64,000 bases of DNA from Actinomycetes bacterium. GTDB lineage: Bacteria > Actinomycetota > Acidimicrobiia > Acidimicrobiales > RAAP-2. Numbering within the stretch: position 1 is the stretch's first letter; each line of letters starts with the position of its first letter. Where the stretch lies: contig JAJYSP010000002.1 of the NCBI GenBank assembly GCA_021793515.1, positions 62,001 through 126,000 on the forward strand, in the 5' to 3' direction. A program made the translations under genes and the position numbers. This document shows, piece after piece, positions 50,661 to 60,111 of this stretch. The notes under the pieces are model-generated. The model was not told the DNA's origin. It did not search any database and saw only the letters and a program-made list of their open reading frames with translations.

Positions 50661-51435
50661 GGTCACCCTGGCCTCGACCACCCACGCCGAATGGATAAAG
50701 TTCCGCACCGTTCGCTCAACGATCATGGGCTACATCGTCACAATACTGCTGACGCGGGGAATCGGCGCACTGATCACGACGGCCATTCGGGGTCATTGGC
50801 GAACGATGAATCCCCTAGACCGCTTGACCTTTGACCCCGTCTCAACCAGCCTCGGCGGGACCCTCTTCGCGCAGTTCGCCGTTGGCGTCATCGGCGTGCT
50901 CTTCATCACGAGTGAGTACTCGTCGGGTTCGATCCGCACCACCTTCGCCGCCACGCCACGGCGGATCCAGGTCGTGGTCGCCAAGCTCGCGGTTCTCATC
51001 AGTGTCACCGTGGTGGTGGCCGAGGTCGTCGTGTTCGTGGCGTTCCTCCTGGGTCAACGAATCTACGAGGGTGTGGTGCCAACGGCGTCCCTCGCTTCGG
51101 GAGCCGTGCTGCGATCGGTAATCCTCGGTGGGGTCTACCTCACGATCCTCGCCACCCTCGGGTTCGGGCTCGGCTTGATCCTGCGCCAGCAATCCGCGGC
51201 GATCAGCGTCTTCACCTCGCTACTGCTCATCGTACCGATCATCGTGTTCGTCCTTCCCCAGAGTTGGCAGGATTCCGTGACCCGGTATGAACCGTCCTCG
51301 CTCGGACACGCCATGATGTCGACCACTGCCCCACTCAACATGTTCGGTCCATGGACCGCCACGCTCCTGCTCCTCGGGTACGTCGCCGTCGTCCTCGTGG
51401 CCGGCGCCACGTTGCTCGTTCGCCGTGACGCGTGA
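50653..51435 (+). CDS. ABC-2 type transporter permease
   Basis: A 260-residue membrane protein with about six hydrophobic segments. The N-terminus STTHAEWIKFRTVRSTIMGY is typical of permeases of this class, and SSGSIRTTFAATPRRIQVVV is a conserved cytoplasmic loop. It forms the export channel with the ATPase before it. The substrate is unknown. The start is ATG 50653; the open frame upstream is out-of-frame ATPase sequence. Confidence 0.9.
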   Translation: MDRVTLASTTHAEWIKFRTVRSTIMGYIVTILLTRGIGALITTAIRGHWRTMNPLDRLTFDPVSTSLGGTLFAQFAVGVIGVLFITSEYSSGSIRTTFAATPRRIQVVVAKLAVLISVTVVVAEVVVFVAFLLGQRIYEGVVPTASLASGAVLRSVILGGVYLTILATLGFGLGLILRQQSAAISVFTSLLLIVPIIVFVLPQSWQDSVTRYEPSSLGHAMMSTTAPLNMFGPWTATLLLLGYVAVVLVAGATLLVRRDA

Positions 51436-51436
51436 G

Positions 51437-51442
51437 TAGGGT
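51437..51442 (+). promoter_or_regulatory. -10 box TAGGGT of a leaderless nitroreductase transcript
   Basis: TAGGGT lies seven bases before the ATG at 51450. It could instead act as a weak ribosome binding site (AGGG), so the case is ambiguous. Confidence 0.35.
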
Positions 51443-51449
51443 TGGCGCC

Positions 51450-52142
51450 ATGGAGCTCCTGGACGCCATGCGCACCACCGGGGCCGTGCGGGAATTCCTC
51501 GACGAGCCGGTCTCGGACGCCACAATCCACGCGATCCTCGACGCTGCCCGCTTTGCCCCGTCGGGCGGAAATCGCCAGTCCTGGCACGTCATCGTGGTGC
51601 ACGACCCCGCGACGCGGAGGCTCATACGAGACCTCTACCTCGACGCCTGGCACGACTACGTCGCGCACGTGCTCGCGGGCGTCGTTCCCTTCTCCCCCGT
51701 CGCGACGGCCTCGGAACGGGCGGCCGCGCAGGCGCACTACGACGACGCGGTACGCGCCTCACGACCCGACGGCTTCGCCGAGACCCTCGACACCGTTCCG
51801 GCCATGCTCGTTGTCTGCGCCGATCTCTCGGTTCTCGCCGCCACCGACCGGGACCTCGACCGCTACCAGTTCATTGGTGGCGCATCGGTCTACCCGTTCG
51901 TGTGGAACATCCTGCTCGCGGCGCGCGAACACGACCTCGGCGGAGTCATGACCACGGTGGCGGTGCGAAACGAACCAGACCTGCTAGCGGCTCTCAACAT
52001 TCCAGCTGGCCACGCGGTGGCGGCCGTCGTCGCCCTCGGGCACCCGAAGCATCGGGTGACGCGGTTGACACGTCGACACGTCTCGGCGTTCGCGACTGTC
52101 GACACCTTCGACGGAACCGCGCTAGGCGAGGTCGCCGAGTAA
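51450..52142 (+). CDS. nitroreductase family protein
   Basis: A 230-residue FMN-dependent reductase. Family marks are RTTGAVREFLDEPVSD, ARFAPSGGNRQSWHVIVV (FMN contacts) and NILLAAREHDLGGVMTT. It reduces nitro compounds, quinones or related substrates with NAD(P)H; the natural substrate is unknown. The start is ATG 51450; a GTG at 51432 that overlaps the permease stop is the alternative. It converges on the CoA transferase gene with 21 bp overlap. Confidence 0.9.
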   Translation: MELLDAMRTTGAVREFLDEPVSDATIHAILDAARFAPSGGNRQSWHVIVVHDPATRRLIRDLYLDAWHDYVAHVLAGVVPFSPVATASERAAAQAHYDDAVRASRPDGFAETLDTVPAMLVVCADLSVLAATDRDLDRYQFIGGASVYPFVWNILLAAREHDLGGVMTTVAVRNEPDLLAALNIPAGHAVAAVVALGHPKHRVTRLTRRHVSAFATVDTFDGTALGEVAE

Positions 52143-53285
52143 TTCGACCGTGTCTTCACCCAGACGACGCGGACCTCGCCGGATGGGTGGACGTTGGCCG
52201 TCGATGAGCAACGGCGACCGCATGACGTTCGTCGGACCCGCTGGCGTCTCCATGACCCCCACGAAATCGCCGTTGGCGATCTGCGGCTGGGCGAAGGCCC
52301 CCGCCACGTCGAAGATCGGACCGTGCGGCACGCCCGACGTGGCGAGCCGCTCGAGCCAGTAGTCCGTTGGTCGCGTTGCGAAGATCGCGTCGAGGGCCGT
52401 TCGCAGGGCCGCGAGGTCAGCGACTCGTGCGGCGTTGGTCGCCCACTCGGTTCGCGAACGGAGCATCTGGTCGTCGAGCATTGCGACCAGGCGCTCGTAC
52501 TGTCCGTCAGTACCGACCGCGAGAAGCACATAGCCATCTGCGGTCGTCACTGGACCGTAGGGGGCGATGCTCGGGTGATCGTTGCCTAGGCGTTTCGGGT
52601 TGACACCCGTCGAGAGGTAACCCTGCGCCTGGTTGATCAGCGCTGACATCGTCGACTCGAGCAACGGCGCTTCGAAGCGTCGAGCGTCGCGACCGACGGC
52701 CCTGGCGTACAGGCCCGTCAGGAGCCCGATCGTCGCGTACAGGCCGGTCACCACATCAGCCAGTGGTGAACCAACCTTGGTCGGCTCGCCGTCGCCGCGA
52801 CCGGTCACACCCATCAGCCCCGACCTCGCCTGCGCCAAGAGGTCAAAGGATGGCTGGGCGGCGACCGGACCGCCCGAGGTCGCCGGGGTGACGCTGACCC
52901 AGACGCAGTCGGGGTTCGCGTCGTGGAGTCGATCGATGTCGAGCGCGGCGAGTTGATTGGGAAGGTAGTTCTCAACGACCGCATCCGCTTGGCGCACCAG
53001 ATCAATGATTGCCGCGACGTGCGCCGGATCGCGCAGGTCGGCCACGACGTTGCGACGGTGACGGTTCACGGCCAGGTAGTAGGTCGCGTCGTCGCCGATT
53101 CGCGGTGGCGCCAGCGCACGGACGGGGTCACCGTCGGGGCCCTCCACCTTCACGACGTCCGCTCCGAGGTCGCCGGCGATCATCGCGCACAACGGACCCG
53201 CGAGCACCCGTGAGAAGTCGAGCACACGCAGACCTTCCAGGGGAAGACCCGTGCCACGGTTCGACTCGTGTAGCTCCCAGCGCAC
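52122..53285 (-). CDS. CaiB/BaiF family (type III) CoA transferase
   Basis: A 387-residue enzyme moving CoA between carboxylic acids. N-terminal segments are LRVLDFSRVLAGPLCAMIAG and DLGADVVKVEGPDGDPVR. The catalytic Asp of the family is expected in PSFDLLAQARSGLMGVTG. C-terminal HGPIFDVAGAFAQPQ is also typical. The substrate acid is not inferable. The start is GTG 53285, overlapping the upstream ATPase stop. Confidence 0.92.
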   Translation of the reverse strand: MRWELHESNRGTGLPLEGLRVLDFSRVLAGPLCAMIAGDLGADVVKVEGPDGDPVRALAPPRIGDDATYYLAVNRHRRNVVADLRDPAHVAAIIDLVRQADAVVENYLPNQLAALDIDRLHDANPDCVWVSVTPATSGGPVAAQPSFDLLAQARSGLMGVTGRGDGEPTKVGSPLADVVTGLYATIGLLTGLYARAVGRDARRFEAPLLESTMSALINQAQGYLSTGVNPKRLGNDHPSIAPYGPVTTADGYVLLAVGTDGQYERLVAMLDDQMLRSRTEWATNAARVADLAALRTALDAIFATRPTDYWLERLATSGVPHGPIFDVAGAFAQPQIANGDFVGVMETPAGPTNVMRSPLLIDGQRPPIRRGPRRLGEDTVELLGDLA

Positions 53286-54058
53286 TAGAGCACTTTCGAC
53301 AGAAAACTCTTCAAGCGCTCCGAGGACGGTGCCGTGAGGACCTGGCGCGGATCCCCCGACTCCTCGATGATCCCGCGATCGAGGAAGTACACCGTGTCGG
53401 CCACTTCGCGAGCGAATCCCATCTCGTGGGTGACCACGATCATGGTCATCCCACTGCGAGCCAGATCCTTCATGACGTCGAGCACTTCACCCACCAGTTC
53501 GGGGTCGAGTGCCGAGGTCGGCTCGTCGAAGAGCATCAACTTGGGCTCCATGGCCAGCGCCCGCGCGATGGCTACGCGTTGCTGCTGACCGCCGGAGAGT
53601 TGGCTCGGGTAGTTCTTCTCTTTCGCGTCGAGTCCCACTCGCGCCAGTAACTCACGCGCCCGCGTCGCCGCCGCGTCCGGTGCGACGTTCTTCACCTTCA
53701 CCTGACCGATGGTGACGTTGTCGAGCACGGTGAGATGTTGAAAGAGGTTGAAACGCTGAAAGACCATTCCGATGCGTGAGCGCTCAACACAGATCTGCTT
53801 GTCACTGCGTTCGTAGAGCTTGCCGTCGCGCGCCTCGTAGCCCACCAGTTGACCATCGACGAGCAACTCGCCCGCGTCGTGCTTCTCCAGGTGATTGATG
53901 CAACGAAGCAGAGTGCTCTTGCCCGACCCGGAGGGTCCGATGAGGCACGTGACCTCGCCGCGGTTCACCGTGAGGTCAACGCCCTTCAATACCTCGATGC
54001 CGGAGTAGTGCTTGCACACCGCCCGAGCTTCGACCATGGGCACGACGTCCACGCTCAC
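53285..54058 (-). CDS. polar amino-acid ABC transporter ATP-binding protein (GlnQ type)
   Basis: A 257-residue ATPase. Walker A is GPSGSGKST, the Q-loop is [17 protein letters not shown], the signature is [15 protein letters not shown], Walker B is [14 protein letters not shown] and the switch is [14 protein letters not shown]. These are the standard marks of glutamine/glutamate-type importers. The start is taken as GTG 54058, overlapping the permease stop as GTGA; an ATG seven codons on (54037) is possible. It operates with the permease and binding protein upstream. Confidence 0.94.
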   Translation of the reverse strand: MSVDVVPMVEARAVCKHYSGIEVLKGVDLTVNRGEVTCLIGPSGSGKSTLLRCINHLEKHDAGELLVDGQLVGYEARDGKLYERSDKQICVERSRIGMVFQRFNLFQHLTVLDNVTIGQVKVKNVAPDAAATRARELLARVGLDAKEKNYPSQLSGGQQQRVAIARALAMEPKLMLFDEPTSALDPELVGEVLDVMKDLARSGMTMIVVTHEMGFAREVADTVYFLDRGIIEESGDPRQVLTAPSSERLKSFLSKVL

Positions 54059-55068
54059 GCTGAGGCCTCCCTCGTCATCGCCGGCCGGGGTGTACGGAAC
54101 TTCGCCAGGATGCCCCTCGCGTCCTGGCGAAGGCGCGCGATCGGGGTCGGCGGTGGCGTCCGCTGCGCGCCACGCGCGAAGTGGCGCTCCAAGTAGAACT
54201 GGCCAATGGACAGCACGGTTGTGATGATGAGGTACCAGACGCTCGCCGTGATCAACAGCGGCATGACCTCGTAGTTCGCGGCGTAGATGTTCTGGGCGGC
54301 ACCGAGCACCTCGACCACGGAGATGGCACTGGCGAGCGAGGTGGTCTTCAGCATCGAGATCACCTCGTTGCCCGTCGGCGGGATGATGACTCGCATGGCC
54401 TGAGGCAGCACCACCAGACGAAGGGTCTGGCCCCGAGTCATACCCAGTGAACTGGCCGCTTCGATCTGGCCCTCGTCTACGGCGATCAGCCCGGAGCGAG
54501 CGATCTCGGACATGTAGGCACCCTCGTTCAGTCCGAGACCGATCAACGCGGCGCGGAACGGGTTGAAGAGTGAAACAGCGTTGATGTGCAGGAACGCCAC
54601 GTGCGTGAACGGAATACCGATCGACAAGGACTGGTAGATCGCTGAGATGTTGAACCAGAAGAGCAACTGCACGTACACCGGGGTTCCCCGGAAGAACCAG
54701 GTGTAGCTCCAGGCCGTCGAGGAGAGCAACCGGTTCGGTGAGAGTCGCATCACGGCGATGGTGATGCCGAGCACGATCCCCATCACCATCGCGAGGATCG
54801 TCAACTCGATCGTCAAGAGCAGTCCGTGAAGGATCTCCGACGAGGTGAAGTAGTGGAACACGATGTTCCAACTGAAGCGCCAGTTGGTCACCGGGTGGCA
54901 CGTCCGCAGCCCGTTCACCGTGTGGCACGACGTCTGCCCGGTGGAGACCTTGGAGAAGAGCGTGTGGACCAGCATGGCCACGACCACGATCATCACCGCA
55001 CCGGCGATCCACCGTCCGACATGACGGACGGGGACGACCTTTACCGCGTCGCCCCCGTCCGAAGTCAT
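54055..55068 (-). CDS. polar amino-acid ABC transporter permease
   Basis: A 337-residue inner-membrane permease. An N-terminal membrane anchor ([16 protein letters not shown]) and a periplasmic loop with two cysteines ([11 protein letters not shown]) precede the HisM-like permease domain ([19 protein letters not shown]), with [14 protein letters not shown] and the EAA loop [20 protein letters not shown]. It is longer than usual permeases (~220-250) because of the N-terminal part. The start is ATG 55068. Confidence 0.93.
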   Translation of the reverse strand: MTSDGGDAVKVVPVRHVGRWIAGAVMIVVVAMLVHTLFSKVSTGQTSCHTVNGLRTCHPVTNWRFSWNIVFHYFTSSEILHGLLLTIELTILAMVMGIVLGITIAVMRLSPNRLLSSTAWSYTWFFRGTPVYVQLLFWFNISAIYQSLSIGIPFTHVAFLHINAVSLFNPFRAALIGLGLNEGAYMSEIARSGLIAVDEGQIEAASSLGMTRGQTLRLVVLPQAMRVIIPPTGNEVISMLKTTSLASAISVVEVLGAAQNIYAANYEVMPLLITASVWYLIITTVLSIGQFYLERHFARGAQRTPPPTPIARLRQDARGILAKFRTPRPAMTREASA

Positions 55069-55107
55069 GATTACGTTTCTAACACAACCGACAACGCAGA
55101 TACGTTC

Positions 55108-55989
55108 CTACGAGGTCGCTCCGTTGAGTTGAATTCGAGCCACCGGCAGCGCACCCGCCTGGACGCCGTAGTGGGCCAGAATCGCGTGGTAGGTCCCGTT
55201 GGCGATCAGCACTTTCAGTGCCGCCTGGATCGCCTTGGCGAGCTGGTGGCCGGCCGCGGTCTTAGGCGTGGCGATGCCGTACGGTGCGACGTTGACGGCC
55301 TTACCGACGAGCTTGAATGCGCCCTTGGAGGTCGCCACGATGTAGCCGGCGATCTGGCTGTCCGCGAAACCGAACTGTGCGTGGCCCGACGAGACCGCGA
55401 CGTTCGCCTCGGTCTGGGTCGAGAACGTCAGCACATTGAGCTTCTTGTTGGACGGGCAGCTCTTGGCGGCCGTCTGAGCATCTGTCTGCTCGACGGTACC
55501 GGTCTCGACTGCGACACTGTGGCCACAGAAGCTCTTCAAACCGGAGAAGCCGAACTTCGACGAGGACTTCGCGTACACGCCTTCACCGGCCTGGAAGTAG
55601 TCGACGAAGTTGACCTGGGCCTGGCGGGCCTTGGTGTCGGTGAACGACGAGTTGCCAATGACGTAGTGGCCCGACTTGATGCCGGCGATGATGTTGTCGA
55701 ACGTGACGTTGTTCTCGACCACTTTCAGGCCGAGCGTCGTGGCGATCGCGTTGATCATGTCAACGTCGAAGCCGACCATCTTGGTCCCGTTCATGTACTC
55801 GTCGGGCGCGTACGTGGCGTCCGTCGCGACCTGTAACACCTTGCCCTTGTACGCCGCTGGCACCAACTTGGCCGCCGCGGCGTTGTAGTGCCCTGACGTG
55901 GACGCTCCCGCGACCGCGCTGGAGGCCAGAACGAGCGTTGCGACGCCCACCGTGGCCAGTGCTTGACGCACGCGTGAAATCCGCTGCAT
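55108..55989 (-). CDS. amino-acid ABC transporter substrate-binding protein
   Basis: A 293-residue secreted binding protein of the type-3 (glutamine-binding) family. The Sec signal peptide has VRQALATVGVATLVLASSAV with cleavage near AGA-STSG. The mature part shows YAPDEYMNGTKMVGFDVDMI, SSFTDTKARQAQVNFVDYF and AVETGTVEQ. I start at ATG 55989 (MQRISRVRQ) because GGGAG lies five bases upstream. It heads the binding protein - permease - ATPase operon; an inverted repeat sits at 56043-56055. Confidence 0.92.
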   Translation of the reverse strand: MQRISRVRQALATVGVATLVLASSAVAGASTSGHYNAAAAKLVPAAYKGKVLQVATDATYAPDEYMNGTKMVGFDVDMINAIATTLGLKVVENNVTFDNIIAGIKSGHYVIGNSSFTDTKARQAQVNFVDYFQAGEGVYAKSSSKFGFSGLKSFCGHSVAVETGTVEQTDAQTAAKSCPSNKKLNVLTFSTQTEANVAVSSGHAQFGFADSQIAGYIVATSKGAFKLVGKAVNVAPYGIATPKTAAGHQLAKAIQAALKVLIANGTYHAILAHYGVQAGALPVARIQLNGATS

Positions 55990-56042
55990 GAAATCTCCCT
56001 CACTGTTTACGCCGTTGTGACGCAACCGTTATTGTTATCAGA

Positions 56043-56055
56043 TTGACCCGGTCAA
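56043..56055. promoter_or_regulatory. palindrome in the amino-acid transporter promoter
   Basis: TTGACC-C-GGTCAA is a perfect 13-bp inverted repeat 54 bp before the binding-protein ATG. The arm on the minus strand also reads as a -35-like TTGACC, so a regulator bound here would block RNA polymerase. Confidence 0.4.
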
Positions 56056-56186
56056 CGGGGGTCGGGCGACTGCGGGGTGTCGCGTTGCCTTCGCGCGAGA
56101 TCGCCGAACACGAAGCCGCGCGACAACTTCATCGATTTCTCCGACGTTTCCCCTCGTCGTACGGGTCGACCAGCAAGGTACCCGCC

Positions 56187-57626
56187 TCAAGTGACCCGCT
56201 GGGGCCACCGTCCGCGGCGATCGGGCCCAAGGACCATGTCGGTCAGGTCTCGACCAAGGTGCTCCTGACGCCAGACGAGCTGCTCCTGGGCGGCGGCGAG
56301 TACCCGGTCACCGTCGCGACACGGTGTGCGCCACGTCGGATCGGCGAGGAGGTCGTAGCACCGGTAGCTGCCGTCGCTGAATTGGACGTAGGCCACGTCC
56401 GTGCTCACTGAAACAGCCAGGTTTCGTCGGCTGAGCGAGCGGTCGTAAGGCCACGGCTCGCGCCTATCTCCCATGAACAAGTACCGATAGTCCCACTCAT
56501 AGTGCGCGGCGTCTCGCCAGGGAACATCGAGCCCGTCGAGCAGCGGGTTCAGGGACCGACCGTCGCACTGAGCTGGGGCGTCGACCCCGAGCGCGTCGGC
56601 GAGTGTCACCAGGATGTCCACGTTCTCGGTGAGGCGCTCGATCGTGGTGCCCACAGTGTCACGACGTGGATCGCGCCAGAGTCCGATCACGTGATAGCTC
56701 TGGGGAAAGAAGCCCAGCTTCTGGATGAGCCCATGATCGCCCAACTGGTCACCGTGGTCAGAGGTGACGACCACCAGGGTGTCGGACCACTCCCCCCGGT
56801 CCTCGATGGCCTGCAAGACGCGACCCAGCTGCGCGTCGACTTCACTGATCATGCCGTAGTACTGAGCCCGAAGATGGCGCATCGCTCGGATCGACGTCGG
56901 CGCCGCGCTCTCCTCGTTCGACAGTGCGGCCTCGTGAAGTGGGTGTCGATCGACGTCGGTGGGCGGGATTGGTAGGTCGACGTCGTCAGGGTCGTACATG
57001 GTCGAGTAGCGACCAGCGGCGCCGTAGGGCGGATGGGGTCGCAGATAGCTCAGGTGCGCGAACCATCCCGCATCCTGGTGGCCGAGCCACTCAAGGAATC
57101 GCGAAGTGAGAAATCCGCTCAACGAGTCGTCTTCGTGACGCTCCGGCTCACCTCGCAACGCGAGCGCCCAGCCACTCGGGACGTCATAACCCTTGCTGCG
57201 AAGATACTGGACCCACCCAGCCTGGCTCTCGGGCAGGTAGAGACCCACGGACATTCCGGGCAGGACACCGTCGTAGTCGTCGAGCCGTGGATCGTCGGCA
57301 CCGATCGCGCCACGGGGATCGAGTCCCTGGTCGGTGTAGCCGAAGAGAGTCGGGTCATACCCCGCTTGACGAGCGACAGTCGCAACACTGGACACGCCGC
57401 TCGAAAGAGGCGTGCCGTTGGCCACGACACGGTTGTTCATCTGGTACGTGCCGGTGTAGAGCGCCGCACGCCCGGGCGCGCACGGAGCAGCCTGGGAGTA
57501 GTGACGGGCGAGGCGTACTCCCTCGTGCGCGATTCGATCGAGGTTCGGTGTGGTTACGAGCTGGTGGCCCGCCGCGGCGAAGGCGTCACCCCGAAACTGA
57601 TCGAGGGTGACGAACAAGACGTTCAC
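56187..57626 (-). CDS. sulfatase / phosphonate monoester hydrolase family protein
   Basis: A 479-residue alkaline-phosphatase-superfamily hydrolase. N-terminal metal ligands are in VLFVTLDQFRGDAF. The catalytic motif is CAPGRAALYTG, the C-x-P-x-R site whose Cys is converted to formylglycine. VVTSDHGDQLGDHGL carries the second metal site and QKLGFFPQSYHV follows. It has no signal peptide, so it acts in the cytosol on sulfate or phosphonate esters. The start GTG overlaps the esterase stop as GTGA. Confidence 0.88.
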   Translation of the reverse strand: MNVLFVTLDQFRGDAFAAAGHQLVTTPNLDRIAHEGVRLARHYSQAAPCAPGRAALYTGTYQMNNRVVANGTPLSSGVSSVATVARQAGYDPTLFGYTDQGLDPRGAIGADDPRLDDYDGVLPGMSVGLYLPESQAGWVQYLRSKGYDVPSGWALALRGEPERHEDDSLSGFLTSRFLEWLGHQDAGWFAHLSYLRPHPPYGAAGRYSTMYDPDDVDLPIPPTDVDRHPLHEAALSNEESAAPTSIRAMRHLRAQYYGMISEVDAQLGRVLQAIEDRGEWSDTLVVVTSDHGDQLGDHGLIQKLGFFPQSYHVIGLWRDPRRDTVGTTIERLTENVDILVTLADALGVDAPAQCDGRSLNPLLDGLDVPWRDAAHYEWDYRYLFMGDRREPWPYDRSLSRRNLAVSVSTDVAYVQFSDGSYRCYDLLADPTWRTPCRDGDRVLAAAQEQLVWRQEHLGRDLTDMVLGPDRRGRWPQRVT

Positions 57627-58552
57627 GGTCGTTCGACGAGCCGATGCATATGTGTGGCGAGGTCGTCGACGATCGCCAGCGCCTCAGGGAACATCCCACC
57701 GAGGCGGATGAAGCCGTGGACCATGCCCTCAGCCTCCAAGAGTTCCACGCGTACCCCGTAGTGCTCGAGCAGGCCCGCGTAGGCGACCGCCTCATCGCGC
57801 AACGGGTCACAAGAAGCCACGACCACGATCGCCGGCGGCGAGGCCGCGAGATCGGTGTTGAGCAATGGCGAGACCCTCGGGTCCGTCGGATCTGCGCCGG
57901 CGAGGTACTGGGCGTAGTCGTAGCGCAGATGGTCGAGCTCGAGCCAGTAACCGGTGCCGTACGCGTGTGCCGAGTCGGTCAACATCTCAGGTCCGAGCGT
58001 CGGGTAGAGCAGTACCTGGGCACCGATCCCGAGCCCCTCGTGACGCGTGATCGTCGCGGCCACGGTGGCCAGGGTCGCCCCGGCCGAGTCACCCATGACG
58101 AACATCGTCGCCGCGGAGTCGCCGTACTCATCGCGGTGTGCGGACACGTGGCGCAGCACGTCGACGACGTCATCGAGGCCAGCTGGAAACGGGTGTTCGG
58201 GCGCGAGCCGGTAGTCGACCGCGAGTAATCGCATACCCGTGTCGACCGCGAGGCGGCGACAGACTCCGTCGTGGGTCTCGAGGTCACCGACGACGAACGA
58301 TCCCCCGTGGAAGTAGACCACGAAACCTCGGGCCTCGTCACCGGCGGGAACGTACAGGCGCCCGGCAATAGTACGACCGGACAGGTCGAACCGGCACTCG
58401 CGGACCTCGGCGAGCGGTTCGGGCGTCGGCCACAAGGCGGTCGCCCCCTCGCGATAGGCGACCCGGCGCCGTTCGATGTCTATGGACGAGGGGTGCGGCG
58501 CGGGATTCGCGCGAATGTCGTCCACGTAACGTTGCAGTGCCGGATGAATCAT
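57623..58552 (-). CDS. alpha/beta hydrolase (hormone-sensitive lipase family esterase)
   Basis: A 309-residue esterase. The oxyanion motif is VVYFHGGSFVVGD, the catalytic Ser lies in VMGDSAGATLA, the Asp in CDPLRDEA, and the His in MVHGFIRLGGMFPEA. Small carboxylic esters are the likely substrates. The start is ATG 58552 with a strong AGGAGG. It is co-translated with the sulfatase gene, so the two may act on one compound. Confidence 0.93.
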   Translation of the reverse strand: MIHPALQRYVDDIRANPAPHPSSIDIERRRVAYREGATALWPTPEPLAEVRECRFDLSGRTIAGRLYVPAGDEARGFVVYFHGGSFVVGDLETHDGVCRRLAVDTGMRLLAVDYRLAPEHPFPAGLDDVVDVLRHVSAHRDEYGDSAATMFVMGDSAGATLATVAATITRHEGLGIGAQVLLYPTLGPEMLTDSAHAYGTGYWLELDHLRYDYAQYLAGADPTDPRVSPLLNTDLAASPPAIVVVASCDPLRDEAVAYAGLLEHYGVRVELLEAEGMVHGFIRLGGMFPEALAIVDDLATHMHRLVERP

Positions 58553-58572
58553 GGAACCTCCTGGCGTGCAGC

Positions 58573-59826
58573 CTAGGCACCACCCTCACGGTGCTGCGAC
58601 AGAATTCCCATCGCCGTGGCCGACTCGGTCAACGAACCTCGGGCCCGCGGATTGGCCGCGTGCTCGATGATCGCGGTCGCCTGATCGCCCTGGCTGTGCC
58701 CGAAGATCGACGCGATGCCCTGCTCGGTGATGATGGCGCTGTGCTGAAACGAGCACACCGGATTGGACAACAGCGGCACGATCGTGGACTGGTCGGACTT
58801 GTCGTGCCAGGACCGCAGCGCGAGTACCGCCTGCCCGCCACGAGAGTGCAGGGCACCGCTCACGAAGTCGGGCTGCCCCCCGAAGCCCGAGTAGACGTTC
58901 CCGTGGACGTAGCTGGCGTTGGCTTGGGCGAAGAGGTCGACTTCGAGTGCAGTGTTGATCGACAGCATCGACGTCTGTTCGGCGATGCGGGCCGGGTTGT
59001 TCGCAACCTCGGTTCGACGCATGACGACCCGGGGATTGCGATGGACCCACCGGTAGAGATCCGGGGTCCCGTAGAGGAAGGTCGACGTGATCACACGATC
59101 GGGGTCAATGCTGCCCGAGCGGTCCAATCCCATGACGCCGTCACTGATCATCTCGGACCACACGCCGAGGTGCCGGTACCCGTGCATGAAGGTGAGCGCC
59201 GCGTCGGGCAACAGGCCGATGCCCATCTGCAGCGTCGAACCATCACCAGCCAGCGACGCGATGTGCTCACCGATGCTCGCCGCAGCCGGGTCAACCTCGC
59301 GTTCAGGCGGCGACGGGAGTGGCTCGTCGACCTCAAGGGCGAGGTCGACGAGCTCGACGTCGATCTCGCCGTCACCGACCGTGTAGGGCATCTGGGGGTT
59401 GACCTGGGCGATGACGAGGCCCCCACGTCGTCTCACCTCGTGTATGGCGGCCGGCATGATGTTCACCTCAATGCCCAAGGAGATCCGGCCCCGGTGCGGC
59501 GTCGACGACTGCACGAGGACGACGTCTGGCGGTCGGGATGTCGCAAAGAGCCGCGGCACGAGAGACAGTCGCATCGGCAGGAACTCGACGTTCGGGGACC
59601 GTCGCACACCCTCACCGAGGAACGGGGACTCCGTGATGAGGCCCACGCGTTCGGGCCACCCACGCTGTGGATTCAATACGAAAGCCCGATACCGCTCGAG
59701 CGTCCGGTCGATGATACCGAGCAAGGTCCAGGGCGTCGCGAAGTTCCCGGACACGACGACGCGAGGCTCGCGGACGGTCACTGCGGCAACGCGACGTTCG
59801 ATCTCCCCTGCGCCAACGCTCAGCAT
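58573..59826 (-). CDS. acetyl-CoA hydrolase/transferase family protein
   Basis: A 417-residue class I CoA transferase-like enzyme, resembling 4-hydroxybutyrate or acetyl-CoA transferases. Segments seen are GDGSTLQMGIGLLPDAAL, GVWSEMISDGVMGL and the C-terminal SAIITEQGIASIFG, in which the Glu is the expected covalent CoA acceptor. The acyl donor is unknown. The start is ATG 59826 with GAGGAG five bases upstream. It lies 20 bp before the esterase gene. Confidence 0.88.
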   Translation of the reverse strand: MLSVGAGEIERRVAAVTVREPRVVVSGNFATPWTLLGIIDRTLERYRAFVLNPQRGWPERVGLITESPFLGEGVRRSPNVEFLPMRLSLVPRLFATSRPPDVVLVQSSTPHRGRISLGIEVNIMPAAIHEVRRRGGLVIAQVNPQMPYTVGDGEIDVELVDLALEVDEPLPSPPEREVDPAAASIGEHIASLAGDGSTLQMGIGLLPDAALTFMHGYRHLGVWSEMISDGVMGLDRSGSIDPDRVITSTFLYGTPDLYRWVHRNPRVVMRRTEVANNPARIAEQTSMLSINTALEVDLFAQANASYVHGNVYSGFGGQPDFVSGALHSRGGQAVLALRSWHDKSDQSTIVPLLSNPVCSFQHSAIITEQGIASIFGHSQGDQATAIIEHAANPRARGSLTESATAMGILSQHREGGA

Positions 59827-59971
59827 GCCGCTCCTCGGTCATCCCCAGTGTGGCAGGTGAATCCGAGGTCACCCCATCGATTTGGTGGATAATTCCTATC
59901 GACAGATACCAACAGCACAGCAGGCATCGCGAACGACTTCGGGTCGTCGGCCGACTGGGCCGACACTTCTC

Positions 59972-60047
59972 TGGAGCGGACGACCGGGCTCGAACCGGCG
60001 ACCTCGACCTTGGCAAGGTCGCGCTCTACCAACTGAGCTACGTCCGC
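59972..60047 (-). tRNA. tRNA-Gly (GCC anticodon), CCA encoded
   Basis: A 76-nt cloverleaf on the minus strand: acceptor stem GCGGACG/CGTCCGC, D arm GCTC-AGTTGGTA-GAGC, anticodon stem CGACC/GGTCG with loop TTGCCAA, variable loop AGGTC, and T arm GCCGG-TTCGAGC-CCGGT. The anticodon is GCC, so it decodes GGC/GGU glycine. The 3' CCA is encoded (59974-59972) after discriminator T. Confidence 0.95.
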
Positions 60048-60111
60048 GTCGAGGTCCAGTGTAGCCGACGCGCGCGGCACCTGGCCAGCTCAACGAGCCA
60101 GTCGCCGCCCG

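Noticed and set aside
54826..55836. 336-codon plus-strand frame opposite the amino-acid permease and binding protein
   Set aside because: Antisense to two motif-bearing genes; composition is not protein-like.
58537..59892. 451-codon plus-strand frame opposite the CoA transferase-family gene
   Set aside because: It is the shadow of a well-supported minus-strand gene with motifs; its own translation is Arg/His-rich and has none.
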